A stretch of 64,000 nucleotides of DNA from Methanosarcina sp. DH2 (GCF_020804225.1 NZ_WJBI01000001.1:542681-606680); one strand, 5' to 3'. Positions 10,264 to 19,107 are shown, counted from the stretch's first letter. Numbers and translations: made by a program. The notes: generated from the letters alone by a model not told the origin.

Positions 10264-10650
10264 TTGACAAATTTTGATCAAATTGTCATGGAAAGAACAG
10301 GAATAAACGAAGAGCAGATGAGAAAACTAGGAAATGTATTGCAAGATGAATTGATATCAAATGGCTCGATTCCAATCTTGATACATGTAATAAATGGTCA
10401 TGGATCAATAGATAAACCCGTACCTGTTCCTTTCCCTCTAAGCCGTGATGTTACTGGAACTATCACGGCTCCAGACGAAGGTAGCTGGCGGGTAGTCATA
10501 AAAAAAGTACACTTTGATGAATCCGGATTAAAAAAAGGTGATAAAAGGACAGTCAAATACTCTAAGGGTTGGGGTACAGATACTATACATGTTGATGTTT
10601 ACTGGAGTATAAAAAAGGATACAACTTTCGAAGCTTCTATAGATTATTGA
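10264..10650 (+). CDS. Orphan beta-rich protein
   Basis: 128 residues from a TTG start with AGGTGA five bases upstream. The N-terminal 30 residues look helical. The rest is predicted strands and glycine turns, with the segment DEGSWRVVIKKVHFDESGLK and the end DTIHVDVYWSIKKD. There is no signal peptide or membrane helix. I do not recognise the family. It lies in the inverted-repeat patch with the next orphan gene, in AT-rich DNA unlike the core genes, which suggests acquisition. Confidence 0.5.
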   Translation: MTNFDQIVMERTGINEEQMRKLGNVLQDELISNGSIPILIHVINGHGSIDKPVPVPFPLSRDVTGTITAPDEGSWRVVIKKVHFDESGLKKGDKRTVKYSKGWGTDTIHVDVYWSIKKDTTFEASIDY

Positions 10651-10830
10651 ATCGGAGTCTACTGTACAATTGTAGGACTTATCTTTAGAAGCAAATAGTC
10701 AACAGCTAGCTATATTTTGTTAAAAATCAATTTTTAACTATGATCTCTAACGTACTAATATGCATCTGAAGTTAAGTCATAATTGCTCTCCGTTTGTATT
10801 TAGTAGGACTTGCGTATTGAAGTACTAAAT

Positions 10831-10946
10831 AAGACTTACGCAGTTAAACTGAAAAATCGATAGCATTAGGCCCTCAACTTTCCAAATCCTTAATTCAGTT
10901 ACAACACCGATTGTGCCTAGTTTTGTACTTCAGGTGCGTAAGTCTT
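10831..10946. repeat. 116-bp element with perfect 12-bp inverted ends
   Basis: AAGACTTACGCA at 10831-10842 and TGCGTAAGTCTT at 10935-10946 are perfect inverted ends of a 116-bp non-coding stretch between the two orphan genes. I see no clean target duplication. The ends belong to the same family as those at 10053 and 11914. Confidence 0.6.
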
Positions 10947-10978
10947 AAACATAACAAAATGAGAGGTGTAAACTAATT

Positions 10979-11773
10979 ATGGTATCTGAGAACCCAATTA
11001 TTGATCTTTTAAACGAATTTATTGAAATTAACATCGTAGGCATCAATAGAATTATACCAGATTATATTAAACAATTAGGACTCGACCCGATGAAGGACGC
11101 GGGTTCTGGTAAAGACTCAGTGAAAATTTCTAATGAGTGCACGGCTACTGTGAACTATAACTTTTCATGTCTTAAAGGTCTTCATTCACTATCAATTTCA
11201 CGCTTCGAAATTATGAGCATAGAAAAAGCAAATATCACCAACTGCCCTAAAAAGCTTGAAGGCTCCTTTATAGTCGGAAATGTACAAATTGATGCGGAGC
11301 TAGGTTCTGAAATTCAATGCAACGTAAAAGGTAATGTGGAAAAAATAGAATGTAATGGGATTTCAATACCATTACCGAGTGAGTTAAAGTATTCAGCCAT
11401 TATACATGCAAAAAACGTTGAGTCAAATAATGCCTATATCTCATTATTTGCCCATATTAATGATAAGAAATTAGCTTTGGAGTGTATCAAAATAACCAAG
11501 TTCCAGATTTCTTATTCTGAATCTTTTGTAGATCACTTTACACTGGAATGGAAGAACAAAAATATACATACTGAGATACCGTACCAGCAAGAAATTTCAA
11601 AGGCCATTTTAGCTCTTCTTAAAGAAAAAATAGACCCTGTCATTACTCCCAAGATCCAGTCAACGGTAGAAGAACAGGTTAATGACAATCTACCTCTCTG
11701 TGTAGGTCTAGACGACCTAAGAAAAATCATTCCAAAAAACGCACATGATGTTCCTCAAATAACATGCCCATAA
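10979..11773 (+). CDS. Orphan protein, possibly TULIP-like lipid-binding fold
   Basis: 264 residues with GAGGTG ten bases before the ATG. The pattern is a short N-terminal helix (EFIEINIVGINRIIPDYIKQ), a long run of beta strands (about 50-190) in which SISRFEIMSIEKANITNC and GSFIVGNVQID alternate polar and apolar residues, and a final long helix (KAILALLKEKIDPVITPKIQ) ending near NDNLPL. This layout recalls TULIP/BPI/juvenile-hormone-binding proteins, where one long helix packs on a curved sheet holding lipid. No signal peptide. The fold is my inference and no family motif proves it. AT-rich accessory context. Confidence 0.5.
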   Translation: MVSENPIIDLLNEFIEINIVGINRIIPDYIKQLGLDPMKDAGSGKDSVKISNECTATVNYNFSCLKGLHSLSISRFEIMSIEKANITNCPKKLEGSFIVGNVQIDAELGSEIQCNVKGNVEKIECNGISIPLPSELKYSAIIHAKNVESNNAYISLFAHINDKKLALECIKITKFQISYSESFVDHFTLEWKNKNIHTEIPYQQEISKAILALLKEKIDPVITPKIQSTVEEQVNDNLPLCVGLDDLRKIIPKNAHDVPQITCP

Positions 11774-11931
11774 AATGAAAATACTTAAGAACACTTTCAG
11801 CCAAAGAACAAAATCGCACTTGATACATAAGAACAAGCATGAGCTCTTTACATGAATAATATGTTTTAGAAAATTTGGTACTTCATGCTGCTGTTATTGT
11901 TCAACTGCGTAAGTTCTACTATACAACATAT

Positions 11932-12058
11932 GAGCTTATCCAAAATCAGTTTTAATCCCAATTCTCAGAATTATTCAGGATTGCTTTCATAATCAGAATC
12001 TCTTGGCTGTTTAAAATATGAGACTATAGAAGCAAATTTTGAGTTTTGGGATAAGCTC
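11932..12058. mobile_element. MITE-like element, copy A (127 bp)
   Basis: Ends GAGCTTATCCAAAATCA and its near-complement ending GGGATAAGCTC bound a 127-bp AT-rich non-coding element. It is flanked on both sides by TAT, a 3-bp target duplication. The same end type and 3-bp duplications occur at 37755-37883 and 59477-59607. No transposase inside. Confidence 0.75.
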
Positions 12059-12120
12059 TATAAGTAAACCTAGTCATACATAATAGTTACATTTCTCTTT
12101 TGAATTTTGGAATTGAAATA

Positions 12121-13080
12121 ATGAGTACAAGAAATATGCAAGCTGCTCCTGATCTCAAAAGCAAACTCCGAGGCTACCTCTTCGGCACAGCCTGTGCTGA
12201 CGCCCTCGGCCGCCCCGTAGAGCTCCTGACCCTTGAGCAGATAAAAGAGAAATACGGAGAACAGGGAATTCTCGAATTAGCTCCTGATGCTTTCTGGACC
12301 GATGACACTCAGTTGATGCTTGTACTTGCCAGAGGGATCCTGCATGGAGTTGAACTTGAACTGCCCGAGCTTATGGATAGAATTGCAGAAGAACTTATCC
12401 TCTGGCTGGACGAGCCTGACCTGGGGGCAGGAGCAACTACAAAGGGTGCGGCTTTGAGTCTTAAAGATGGAATTCACTGGACTGAATCCGGACTAAATTC
12501 GAAAACCTGTGGAAGCCTCATGCGGGTTGGAATTCTTGGCTTCATTTTCCAAAATGATCCTGAAAAACTGATTAAAGCGGCTTCGATTTCCGGAAAAATA
12601 ACTCATACCCATCCTACTGCAGACGCTTCTTCGGTTGCAGGAGCATACTCCGTAAAATTGGCTCTTGATGGAGTAGCTCCGGAAGATATGTTTCTACCTC
12701 TTCTCAGGGTAACGGAAGGAATTTCTGATGAGTTTACGGAAGCTCTCAAAGGCTCTTATGACCTTGCTCATAGTAATTTGAGTGACGAAGAAGCTCTCCC
12801 GAAAATCGGACAGGGCTGGTATGCGGATGAGACTTTTGCTCTTGCTTATTTCTGCATCCTGCGTTATCCTGATAACTATAAAAAAGTAGTCCAGACTGCT
12901 GTAAATATAACTGGAGATTCGGATTCAGTAGGCAGTGTTGCAGGCGGAATTCTTGGGACAAGGCTTGGAATTAAAGCAGTGCCTTCCTTCTGGATTAAGT
13001 CATTGAATGGTAAAGAAATACTGGAGCAAATGGTGGATCCTCTGCTTGAGAAATATTTTCTGGTTTCCGGGATGAAATAA
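12121..13080 (+). CDS. ADP-ribosylglycohydrolase family protein
   Basis: About 319 residues with the dinuclear-Mg motifs of the DraG/ARH family: GTACADALGRPVE near the start, FWTDDTQLML (about 58-67) and TGDSDSVGSVAG near residue 275. Such enzymes remove ADP-ribose from proteins (for example nitrogenase reductase) or from nucleic acids; the substrate here is unknown. I start at the ATG at 12121; an upstream TTG at 12100 is possible, and neither has a Shine-Dalgarno. The DUF123 gene follows 26 bases later and is probably cotranscribed. Copy A of the MITE lies just upstream. Confidence 0.88.
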   Translation: MSTRNMQAAPDLKSKLRGYLFGTACADALGRPVELLTLEQIKEKYGEQGILELAPDAFWTDDTQLMLVLARGILHGVELELPELMDRIAEELILWLDEPDLGAGATTKGAALSLKDGIHWTESGLNSKTCGSLMRVGILGFIFQNDPEKLIKAASISGKITHTHPTADASSVAGAYSVKLALDGVAPEDMFLPLLRVTEGISDEFTEALKGSYDLAHSNLSDEEALPKIGQGWYADETFALAYFCILRYPDNYKKVVQTAVNITGDSDSVGSVAGGILGTRLGIKAVPSFWIKSLNGKEILEQMVDPLLEKYFLVSGMK

Positions 13081-13106
13081 AGTCCTGAGATTTTGAGGTC
13101 TTAAAA

Positions 13107-13544
13107 ATGGACTTTTCCGAAAAAGGTGTTTACTGTCTGGTGTTTGAAAACAGGGATTGTATAATTGAAGTAGGAAAAAAGGGCACTTTTTCGTTTTCTG
13201 AAGGTTTTCATATCTACACAGGCTCAGCGCTCGGATCAGGGGGCATGAAGAGAGTAAAAAGGCATATTGACCTTTCTTTGAAAAGAGATAAGGATCCCAG
13301 ATGGCACGTGGATTACCTCCACCTGAACTCTTCATTTAAACTGGCGTGGGCAGTTTGTGCCCGCACTTCTTCCCGGCTTGAGTGTGAACTGGCCCGCAGG
13401 CTTGGAGGAGATTCTGCTAAAGGATTCGGGTGCACGGATTGTTCTTGCAGATCTCATCTTTTTTACCGGGAAAAGAATCCTCTTTCTGAGGTTACGGGAG
13501 CTTTCGAAGCTCTTGGACTGTTTCCTGTCTTGCTTGAGTGCTGA
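13107..13544 (+). CDS. DUF123 (GIY-YIG-like) protein
   Basis: 145 residues. The start GVYCLVFENRDCIIEVGKKG and FHIYTGSALGSGGMKRVKRH match the DUF123 family, distant relatives of GIY-YIG nucleases, also found fused to endonuclease III or as stand-alone archaeal proteins. The C-terminal GCTDCSCRSHLFYR is the family's Cys-rich signature and may bind metal. Substrate unknown. A long pyrimidine-rich run follows (13545-13625), a likely poly-T transcription stop. Confidence 0.85.
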   Translation: MDFSEKGVYCLVFENRDCIIEVGKKGTFSFSEGFHIYTGSALGSGGMKRVKRHIDLSLKRDKDPRWHVDYLHLNSSFKLAWAVCARTSSRLECELARRLGGDSAKGFGCTDCSCRSHLFYREKNPLSEVTGAFEALGLFPVLLEC

Positions 13545-13640
13545 ATTTCCTATTTTGTTTTACTTTATTTTACTTATTTTACTGTATTTTACTTTCTTTT
13601 CTTTTTTTTCCTTTCCCTTTCACGAAAACAGGAAAGCTTT
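13545..13640 (+). terminator. Poly-T/pyrimidine transcription stop
   Basis: The stop of the DUF123 gene is followed by a T-rich tract with repeated TTTTACTTTATTTTAC and CTTTTCTTTTTTTTCC segments. Archaeal RNA polymerase stops at T-runs without a hairpin. Confidence 0.5.
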
Positions 13641-13701
13641 AAAGTAAGGCAGGATTTTATAAGTTTAAAAAAACGTTTTTTGTCTGCTCAGGGGATGTTT
13701 C

Positions 13702-15231
13702 ATGGAACAATTCTCTTTTATTGCCTGCATGCCTGATAAGCCCGGAGCACTGCACAGGGCAGCCGAGATTATAACGCGGTATGAAGGGAATATCAACCGA
13801 ATCCAGTATGACCGGAGAATCGACAGGAATATCGTCTTTTTTGAGGTGGCAACTGCTTCAAAGGCTTATGAAAAAATCCGTGAGGAACTGGAAAGAATAG
13901 GTTACCTCCAGACCTCTTTGCAGCCTGTAGCTTTTCTTAAGTTCAATGTCTATCTTCCTAACTGCCCTGGAGCCTTATTTGATTTCCTGAACCATATCAC
14001 CTCTTCAGAGGCAAATATAACTTTCCTTGATTTCGACGACCGGGGGCAACATTCTGAAAGACTTGTTGTGAGCCTGAATATTGAAAATGCCAGCCTTATT
14101 GATGCTCTCCTGAACCAGCTCAAATCAAAGTACAGGCTTGAGATTGTTGAGTATGACACAACAGGAGAGAAACTCGATAATACGGTTTTTTATCTCAGGC
14201 TTGCCCAGAAGCTGAGGAACTATGTCGGAAATGCAGAAGATGCCTTTTTAATGAAATTCCTGCACGACATGAATCATATCGCTCAGGAACTCTCTAACCT
14301 GCGGAAAGACCCTGTTGAAGTCTTTGAGAATATCCTTAAGGTTGGAGACACACTTAGCCGGACATCCGGAGAAGATTTTTATGCCGATGTGCAGAGGGTT
14401 AGGATAAAGGACGGCATTGAACTTTTTTGCTTCCAGCTTCCCTGCGGGGGAAATATCTATCTTTTCGACACTCCTGAAGAAAGAGTAATGATCGATACGG
14501 GCTATGGCATATACCAGCCGGATGTCGTAAATATGCTCCAGCAATACGGGCTTGGGGATCTTAGCCTGCTTAAAAGGATCTACATTACTCATGCAGATGC
14601 TGACCATTGTGGGGCTGCAGGCTATTTTTCCGTTCCCTCTTTCCTCAATGAGGAAACCCTTAAAATCACAAGGGAAACCAGCAGAGCTTATGGGTCCAGC
14701 AATCAGGGATGTATTCTGGAAGAGGTTTATACAAAAATGATTAACCTCTTTTCAAGGTTCACTCCTCCTTCAAATGTAATCCTTTTCCCGGATATCTCAG
14801 CTAAGGATGAAGATACTAAGAGAAGAAGCGCTTTTCCTATTATTGCTCGCTTCAGGATAGGAGACCTTGAATTTGAAGCTCTTGAGGGTCTTGGGGGACA
14901 TATGCATGGGGGAATCTTTTACCTGTGTCCTGAAGAAGGGCTTGTCTTCCCTCAGGATTCAGTGATCAACTTCAGGAGCCTGAGCCCGGAGAGGACTGAA
15001 TATAATATCCTGGCTGATTACCTCATGACATCGGTGAATGTGGACAGCAGCCTTGCAAGAGAGGAACGAAATGCTCTCATTTCCCTTATAGTGGAACTTG
15101 ATAACGAACTTGTAAAGAAGGGCAAAAGATGCCTTGTTTGCTGCGGTCACGGTTCGGTATCCCTGCTGGAAAACGGAAAACTTGTCGAGCATTCAAACCC
15201 GGAGAGGTATCTAGCAAGAAAGTATCTGTAA
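13702..15231 (+). CDS. ACT-ACT-metallo-beta-lactamase fusion protein
   Basis: 509 residues in three parts. Residues about 4-75 (FSFIACMPDKPGALHRAAEI) and 80-155 (KFNVYLPNCPGALFDFLNHI) are two ACT-type ligand-binding domains, each with the P-D/N-x-PGAL turn. A helical linker (about 165-220) follows, then a metallo-beta-lactamase domain with YITHADADHCGA (about 295) as the HxHxDH-like motif (first His kept, second replaced by Asp), GHMHGG (about 397), and CCGHGS (about 476). An amino-acid-controlled hydrolase is inferred; substrate unknown. GGGGATG precedes the ATG. It stands alone between DUF123 and PAP2 genes. Confidence 0.8.
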   Translation: MEQFSFIACMPDKPGALHRAAEIITRYEGNINRIQYDRRIDRNIVFFEVATASKAYEKIREELERIGYLQTSLQPVAFLKFNVYLPNCPGALFDFLNHITSSEANITFLDFDDRGQHSERLVVSLNIENASLIDALLNQLKSKYRLEIVEYDTTGEKLDNTVFYLRLAQKLRNYVGNAEDAFLMKFLHDMNHIAQELSNLRKDPVEVFENILKVGDTLSRTSGEDFYADVQRVRIKDGIELFCFQLPCGGNIYLFDTPEERVMIDTGYGIYQPDVVNMLQQYGLGDLSLLKRIYITHADADHCGAAGYFSVPSFLNEETLKITRETSRAYGSSNQGCILEEVYTKMINLFSRFTPPSNVILFPDISAKDEDTKRRSAFPIIARFRIGDLEFEALEGLGGHMHGGIFYLCPEEGLVFPQDSVINFRSLSPERTEYNILADYLMTSVNVDSSLAREERNALISLIVELDNELVKKGKRCLVCCGHGSVSLLENGKLVEHSNPERYLARKYL

Positions 15232-15373
15232 GAGAAAATCCGGATATGCAAAATATGGAAATTATATCAATAATAAATAGTTTGATATCCGAAAGTAATC
15301 TAATTGATTAAACCTAACTTGTAAGGTAATCGGTTTTAGCCCGGCACCCGGCAAAGATAAGAAGTGATCCTGC

Positions 15374-15943
15374 TTGTCAATGGTCTCTCAGTTTGATTAC
15401 TATGTTCTGACACTCCTGAATTCTTTCTCCTTTCTTGACCCTCTTATGTTATTTGTAAGCCTCCAATTCGATTATTTTCTTTTCCTTATCCTTGCCACTC
15501 TCTTTTATTACAGGGGCAGGCAGGAAACAATACTTTTCCTTGCCTTACTTGTCTCGTCATGGGCTTTAGCAATGGCTCTTAAGCCTGCTTTTGCAGTCCC
15601 AAGACCTGAAGCTATTCGTTTTGTTGCCTGTGCCACAGGATACTCGATGCCGAGCGGGCATTCTCTTATGTCCTTTGCTTTGGCTATGTTTTTGCATCCA
15701 AGAGCAGGAAAGTTTAAACTTTTAGTCTGGGCATTTGCTTTTACGGTAAGTTTGAGCCGGATATTTATCGGAGTTCATTTCCCTTCGGATGTGTTTGTAG
15801 GCTCAATTATAGGCTTCATACTCGGGTTTTTCTGGCTTTATATAGAAAAAATGCTGATAAAGTCCGGACTTTTAGGGGGCGCTCTGGAATCCCTTGAGGA
15901 GAGCGAAGACGAGATTTTTGATCAACCTCTTCAACAGCCCTGA
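15374..15943 (+). CDS. PAP2-family membrane phosphatase
   Basis: 189 residues with five to six hydrophobic segments and the three PAP2 signatures in order: KPAFAVPRP (about 75), GYSMPSGHS (about 96) and SRIFIGVHFPSDV (about 133-145). Members dephosphorylate lipid phosphates such as prenyl diphosphates or phosphatidate at the membrane. The acidic C-terminal tail (EESEDEIFDQ) is cytoplasmic-looking. AGTGATC lies five bases before a TTG at 15374 and eleven before an ATG at 15380; either could start the protein. Role in archaeal lipid-carrier recycling is an inference. Confidence 0.85.
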   Translation: MSMVSQFDYYVLTLLNSFSFLDPLMLFVSLQFDYFLFLILATLFYYRGRQETILFLALLVSSWALAMALKPAFAVPRPEAIRFVACATGYSMPSGHSLMSFALAMFLHPRAGKFKLLVWAFAFTVSLSRIFIGVHFPSDVFVGSIIGFILGFFWLYIEKMLIKSGLLGGALESLEESEDEIFDQPLQQP

Positions 15944-16378
15944 TCCGTTTATCCGGAAATATTCGGCCAGGGTCTCGAGTAAATGGAAACCAAATCCATA
16001 AAGGTTCACTGAAAAGAGCAGGATTAACTCGGAACTAACCGGAGTAAACATAAATTAAAAATCTAGAAATTAAAAACCCTTGCAGGATTCAAGTTAAAAC
16101 CCATAAAAACGAATTAAATATATAAAAGCGAAATTACAAAGCTGCTAGATTCTACAGGTTTTTGTTTTAAGTTGATCAGGGGTAAATCCGATCATTTTTC
16201 ATTCTTGAGTTTTAGTCGACATTAATTATAATACTGATATTTCTCATACTGAATATTCAGTATAATTGAGATTTAACTCTCTGAAATCTGATGCATTGAA
16301 ACATAATGAGCTGAAACTTAATCCTCTTGTCACTTGATATCTAACGGTTCCTGCGTACTCATACGCAGATAAAGGGAT
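15944..16378. other. Intergenic AT-rich region
   Basis: 435 bases between convergent genes with no supportable frame. A palindromic-looking TACTGAATATTCAGTA lies at 16247-16262 (perfect 16-base dyad) and could bind a regulator. Otherwise featureless. Confidence 0.45.
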
Positions 16379-17083
16379 TTATTTTCCTCCTCTTCCTCCG
16401 AAAGATTGGCTGCTTCCTCCAGTCGAAGGGCCTCCTCCTCCTGATCCACCAGTACCGGTTCCGCCAAAGCCCTGACTCTTTCCTCCTCCGCCTCCACCAG
16501 CCTGTTGGCTGGACTGCTTGCCGGATGCTTCCAATGCTTTCATAACAGATTCGGCTGACTCGTATTCCCTGTCCGGAAGCCTTTGCAGATCTTCAATTAC
16601 GTCGTTAGTGACATTCTGTCCTCTAACGTATTGTAAAATTTGCTCTTTTCTCACTGGAAACTTCATACCTTTCAATATATCTCCTGTCAGAACAGAACCG
16701 GATGACTCGGATACACCCTTCGTCACATCGCTAACTCCTTTCTGAAGGGAACCTGTTGATTCGGAGACCCCCTTAGTCACATCGCCAGTTCCTTTTTGAA
16801 GGGAGCCAACTGATTCGGATACTTCTTTCGTCACACCGCCAACTCCTCCCAGAATAGAACCGACTGATTCGGATACTCCCTTCGTTACACCGCCAATTCC
16901 TTTCTGAAGAGGGTCCATAACAGATTCCGCTGACTTATACGTCTGATCGGGAAGCTGTTGTAGATTTTCTATTATCTCGCTAGGAGCATTCTGTTTTCTA
17001 GCCTGCTCTATGATTTCCTCCTTTCTCGCTGGAAACTGTACATCTTTTAATACATCCTGTATATTACTGGCACTCGCCCTCAT
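16379..17083 (-). CDS. Twin DUF2795 protein with 18-residue repeats and Gly-rich tail
   Basis: 234 residues. Two DUF2795-type units, about 1-55 (QDVLKDVQFPARKEEIIEQA ... LPDQTYKSAESV) and about 133-188 (GDILKGMKFPVRKEQI ... LPDREYESAESV), flank four tandem 18-residue repeats of the form xGxVTKGVSES-GSLQK. The last 45 residues are almost only Gly, Ser, Gln and Thr. GGTGAAAGGGT precedes the ATG. DUF2795 units are small helical modules of unknown function in actinobacteria and archaea. The repeats form amphipathic, non-globular sequence, so a scaffold or stress-related role is possible but unproven. Confidence 0.75.
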   Translation of the reverse strand: MRASASNIQDVLKDVQFPARKEEIIEQARKQNAPSEIIENLQQLPDQTYKSAESVMDPLQKGIGGVTKGVSESVGSILGGVGGVTKEVSESVGSLQKGTGDVTKGVSESTGSLQKGVSDVTKGVSESSGSVLTGDILKGMKFPVRKEQILQYVRGQNVTNDVIEDLQRLPDREYESAESVMKALEASGKQSSQQAGGGGGGKSQGFGGTGTGGSGGGGPSTGGSSQSFGGRGGK

Positions 17084-17291
17084 ACCCTTTCACCTTCCAT
17101 ATGTTTTATGGATTTACCCCCAATTTAAACAATTATATTAATATTTATCATATAAATAAATGCTTAACTATATACTTTATAAATGCTTCTCTTGAGATTG
17201 AAAATCTTTATCAAACTGATTTTATTTCATTGAATAAGCATTTACAAAAATGCAGAACAGAAAGTTAAAATAAACATTATTTAAAAAGAAA

Positions 17292-17376
17292 TGCGAGGGG
17301 TGCGATTCGAACGCACGAATTCCTACGAAAATGGGTCCTAAGCCCATCGCCTTTGACCTGGCTGGGCAACCCTCGC
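17292..17376 (-). tRNA. tRNA-Leu (TAG)
   Basis: Eighty-five bases on the minus strand with acceptor GCGAGGG/CCCTCGC, anticodon loop CTTAGGA (TAG), a long class-II variable arm and T-loop GTTCGAATC. No encoded CCA. It lies 67 bases downstream of tRNA-Gly on the same strand, so the two may share a transcript. Confidence 0.96.
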
Positions 17377-17443
17377 AATATTGTTGTCTTTTTTAGTGGT
17401 AAAATAGAGAAAGGAGAATTAAAAATCTTTGAAAAAGGTTAAA

Positions 17444-17515
17444 TGCGCCGACCGGGATTCGAACCCGGGTTTTGGGCTTGGAAGGCCCAAGTCATAGCCA
17501 CTAGACCATCAACGC
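17444..17515 (-). tRNA. tRNA-Gly (TCC)
   Basis: Seventy-two bases on the minus strand: acceptor GCGTTGA pairing with TCGGCGC (two G-T wobbles), anticodon loop CTTCCAA (TCC), T-arm GGGTTCGAATCCC, discriminator A. Confidence 0.96.
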
Positions 17516-17542
17516 AAACTGCAACACATCTAGAGGTATTTG

Positions 17543-17553
17543 TTAAATATAAC
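17543..17553 (-). promoter_or_regulatory. TATA box for the tRNA-Gly/tRNA-Leu pair
   Basis: Minus-strand GTTATATTTAACA lies about 30-40 bases upstream of the tRNA-Gly 5' end, the right place for an archaeal TATA box. Confidence 0.55.
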
Positions 17554-17910
17554 GTTTTCGCTTGACATTTGATATTTTTTTATAATATCATGTGTTACTG
17601 TGATATATTTCCCTTTTTCCCTTACTATAATTTTCTCCGGTATTTATGAAATCTTCAAGGTTAGCTCTCATTATTCTCTTCTTGACTATCTGTAGTTCTG
17701 GTTAATTGGTTGATATGGTTGACTATTCCGAACATTAGAAAATAGCTCTCTGGATCTTTCTTCTGCATAATGCAGGGCTGTAACTTCCCTGTCGTCGACA
17801 AAAAAACTCCTGATTTATGTTTAAATCCGTAAGCCATCTTTCAATCCAAACATTCCTATGTCTTCCCTATCCTGTCTGGTAATTTCTTCAGATAAATTTA
17901 GATACAATAA
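17554..17910. other. Intergenic region
   Basis: No gene seen. Moderately AT-rich single-copy DNA leading into the minisatellite. Confidence 0.4.
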
Positions 17911-18070
17911 ACTGAGATCCAGATGAACTGAGATCCAGATAAACTGAGATCCAGATAAACTGAGATCCAGATAAACTGAGATCCAGATAAACTGAGATCC
18001 AGATAAACTGAGATCCAGATAAACTGAGATCCAGATAAACTGAGATCCAGATAAACTGAGATCCAGATGA
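17911..18070. repeat. 16-bp minisatellite, ten copies
   Basis: Ten uninterrupted copies of ACTGAGATCCAGATAA. The first and last copies end in TGA instead of TAA; the inner ones are identical. There are no spacers, so this is not CRISPR. Frames through it look like short repeated peptides only because 16 is not a multiple of three. Confidence 0.95.
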
Positions 18071-18977
18071 AATTGAATAGATAAATAAAGGTAGGCTATC
18101 GACCATTCTGTAGATAAAGGAGATTGCATCATTTTTGGGTCAATATAGCAATAAAAGCAGTGGATAAGTTATGACAACATATCATTATGTCTGAAAATAC
18201 ACCATTAAAAGGTAGCAATCAGGTATTTTCGGAAAAGAGGACAACTACAAATAAAGTCAAAAGTAGATATCTGGCCTTTTTAATATATCCAGCCTTTAAT
18301 CATACCAATTTTTTATTTTTCTGTCTATTCACTTCAACATTTTTACAGTTCTTCGTTCAAATAGAAGCTTTTGTCCATTAACTCAACCATATTTTGCTGA
18401 ATTACTTCGTTTAAGGTTTCAAACCCGCAAATCCAGGTTAATGATATTGAATCATGTAAAGTGCCTGCCGAATTATCATGATTATTATATATCTTAATTT
18501 TATACACGCAGTTTTATTTTATTGTCAACCCTGCCTGCTGTAAAATTGGATTTTTAATACTAATACTTCAGAGTAAATTCAACCAAATATATCTTTAACT
18601 ATATAATATTTTTATCCTTAATAGAAGCAGAGTTTCTGGTTAAATTCATCTCTTTTTGCTACATCTTGAACGAAAAACGCTTAATTTCGATGTATCTGCT
18701 TTGCAAAGATTCTGATTTATAAATTTGCAGATATCATGCTTTTACTGCAAAAATAATATTCTCCTCTTAAGAGTAAAATCAATATTATTATTTTTACTGT
18801 TAGAGTAAAACTTTGACTTTTTTCCTGTTTTTCTTTCAGGAATCTTATTTCTCTGATAAGGAATATATACTCTTATATAGGGCTAGACATAAGTTCTCAA
18901 AACTAGCTTTCTTCTCTTAAACTGCCCTGGCTTCAAAGGTGAGTTGAAGAAACTGATAGTGCAAAGACGTGATATAA
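18071..18977. other. Intergenic AT-rich region upstream of ccmD
   Basis: About 900 bases with no gene I can support. TATATACTCTTATATAGGG at 18864-18882 resembles a TATA region and could drive the ccmD-ccmE-prenyltransferase group about 100 bases later. Confidence 0.4.
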
Positions 18978-19082
18978 ATGGAACCCTTTATTCTGGCATT
19001 TGCAATCAGCTGGGTACTCATATTTGTGTACCTCCTTTCATTACTTAAGAATTATGCAGAGTTCAACAAAAGGTTAATGTAA
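18978..19082 (+). CDS. ccmD: CcmD-like single-span membrane protein
   Basis: A 34-residue protein: MEPFILAFAISWVLIFVYLL followed by a charged end (SLLKNYAEFNKRLM). One membrane helix then a basic/acidic tail is the CcmD layout; CcmD helps haem-loaded CcmE leave the CcmABC transporter. CGTGAT lies four bases before the ATG and supports translation. The ccmE gene follows 25 bases later, which supports the call. It is short enough that sequence alone would not prove it. Confidence 0.7.
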   Translation: MEPFILAFAISWVLIFVYLLSLLKNYAEFNKRLM

Positions 19083-19107
19083 TGATCGAGTTATACGGGG
19101 TTTTAGT

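Larger units (their letters stand above)
10053..11914. mobile_element. Inverted-repeat-bounded unit with two orphan genes
   Basis: ACTTACGCAGTTGAA at 10053-10067 recurs as its perfect reverse complement at 11900-11914, enclosing 1.86 kb with two AT-rich orphan genes. Related ends also lie inside: GGACTTGCGTATTGAAG near 10807, AAGACTTACGCA at 10831 and its complement at 10935-10946. No transposase is visible. It may be a non-autonomous mobile unit, or several overlapping insertion remnants. Confidence 0.45.

Noticed and set aside
17911-18070. Regular repeats that might be a CRISPR array
   Set aside because: Ten 16-bp units directly abut with no spacers, so it is a minisatellite. No cas genes anywhere in the window.
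18187-18381. 64-codon frame with hydrophobic end
   Set aside because: No ribosome site, AT-rich composition, no family resemblance.
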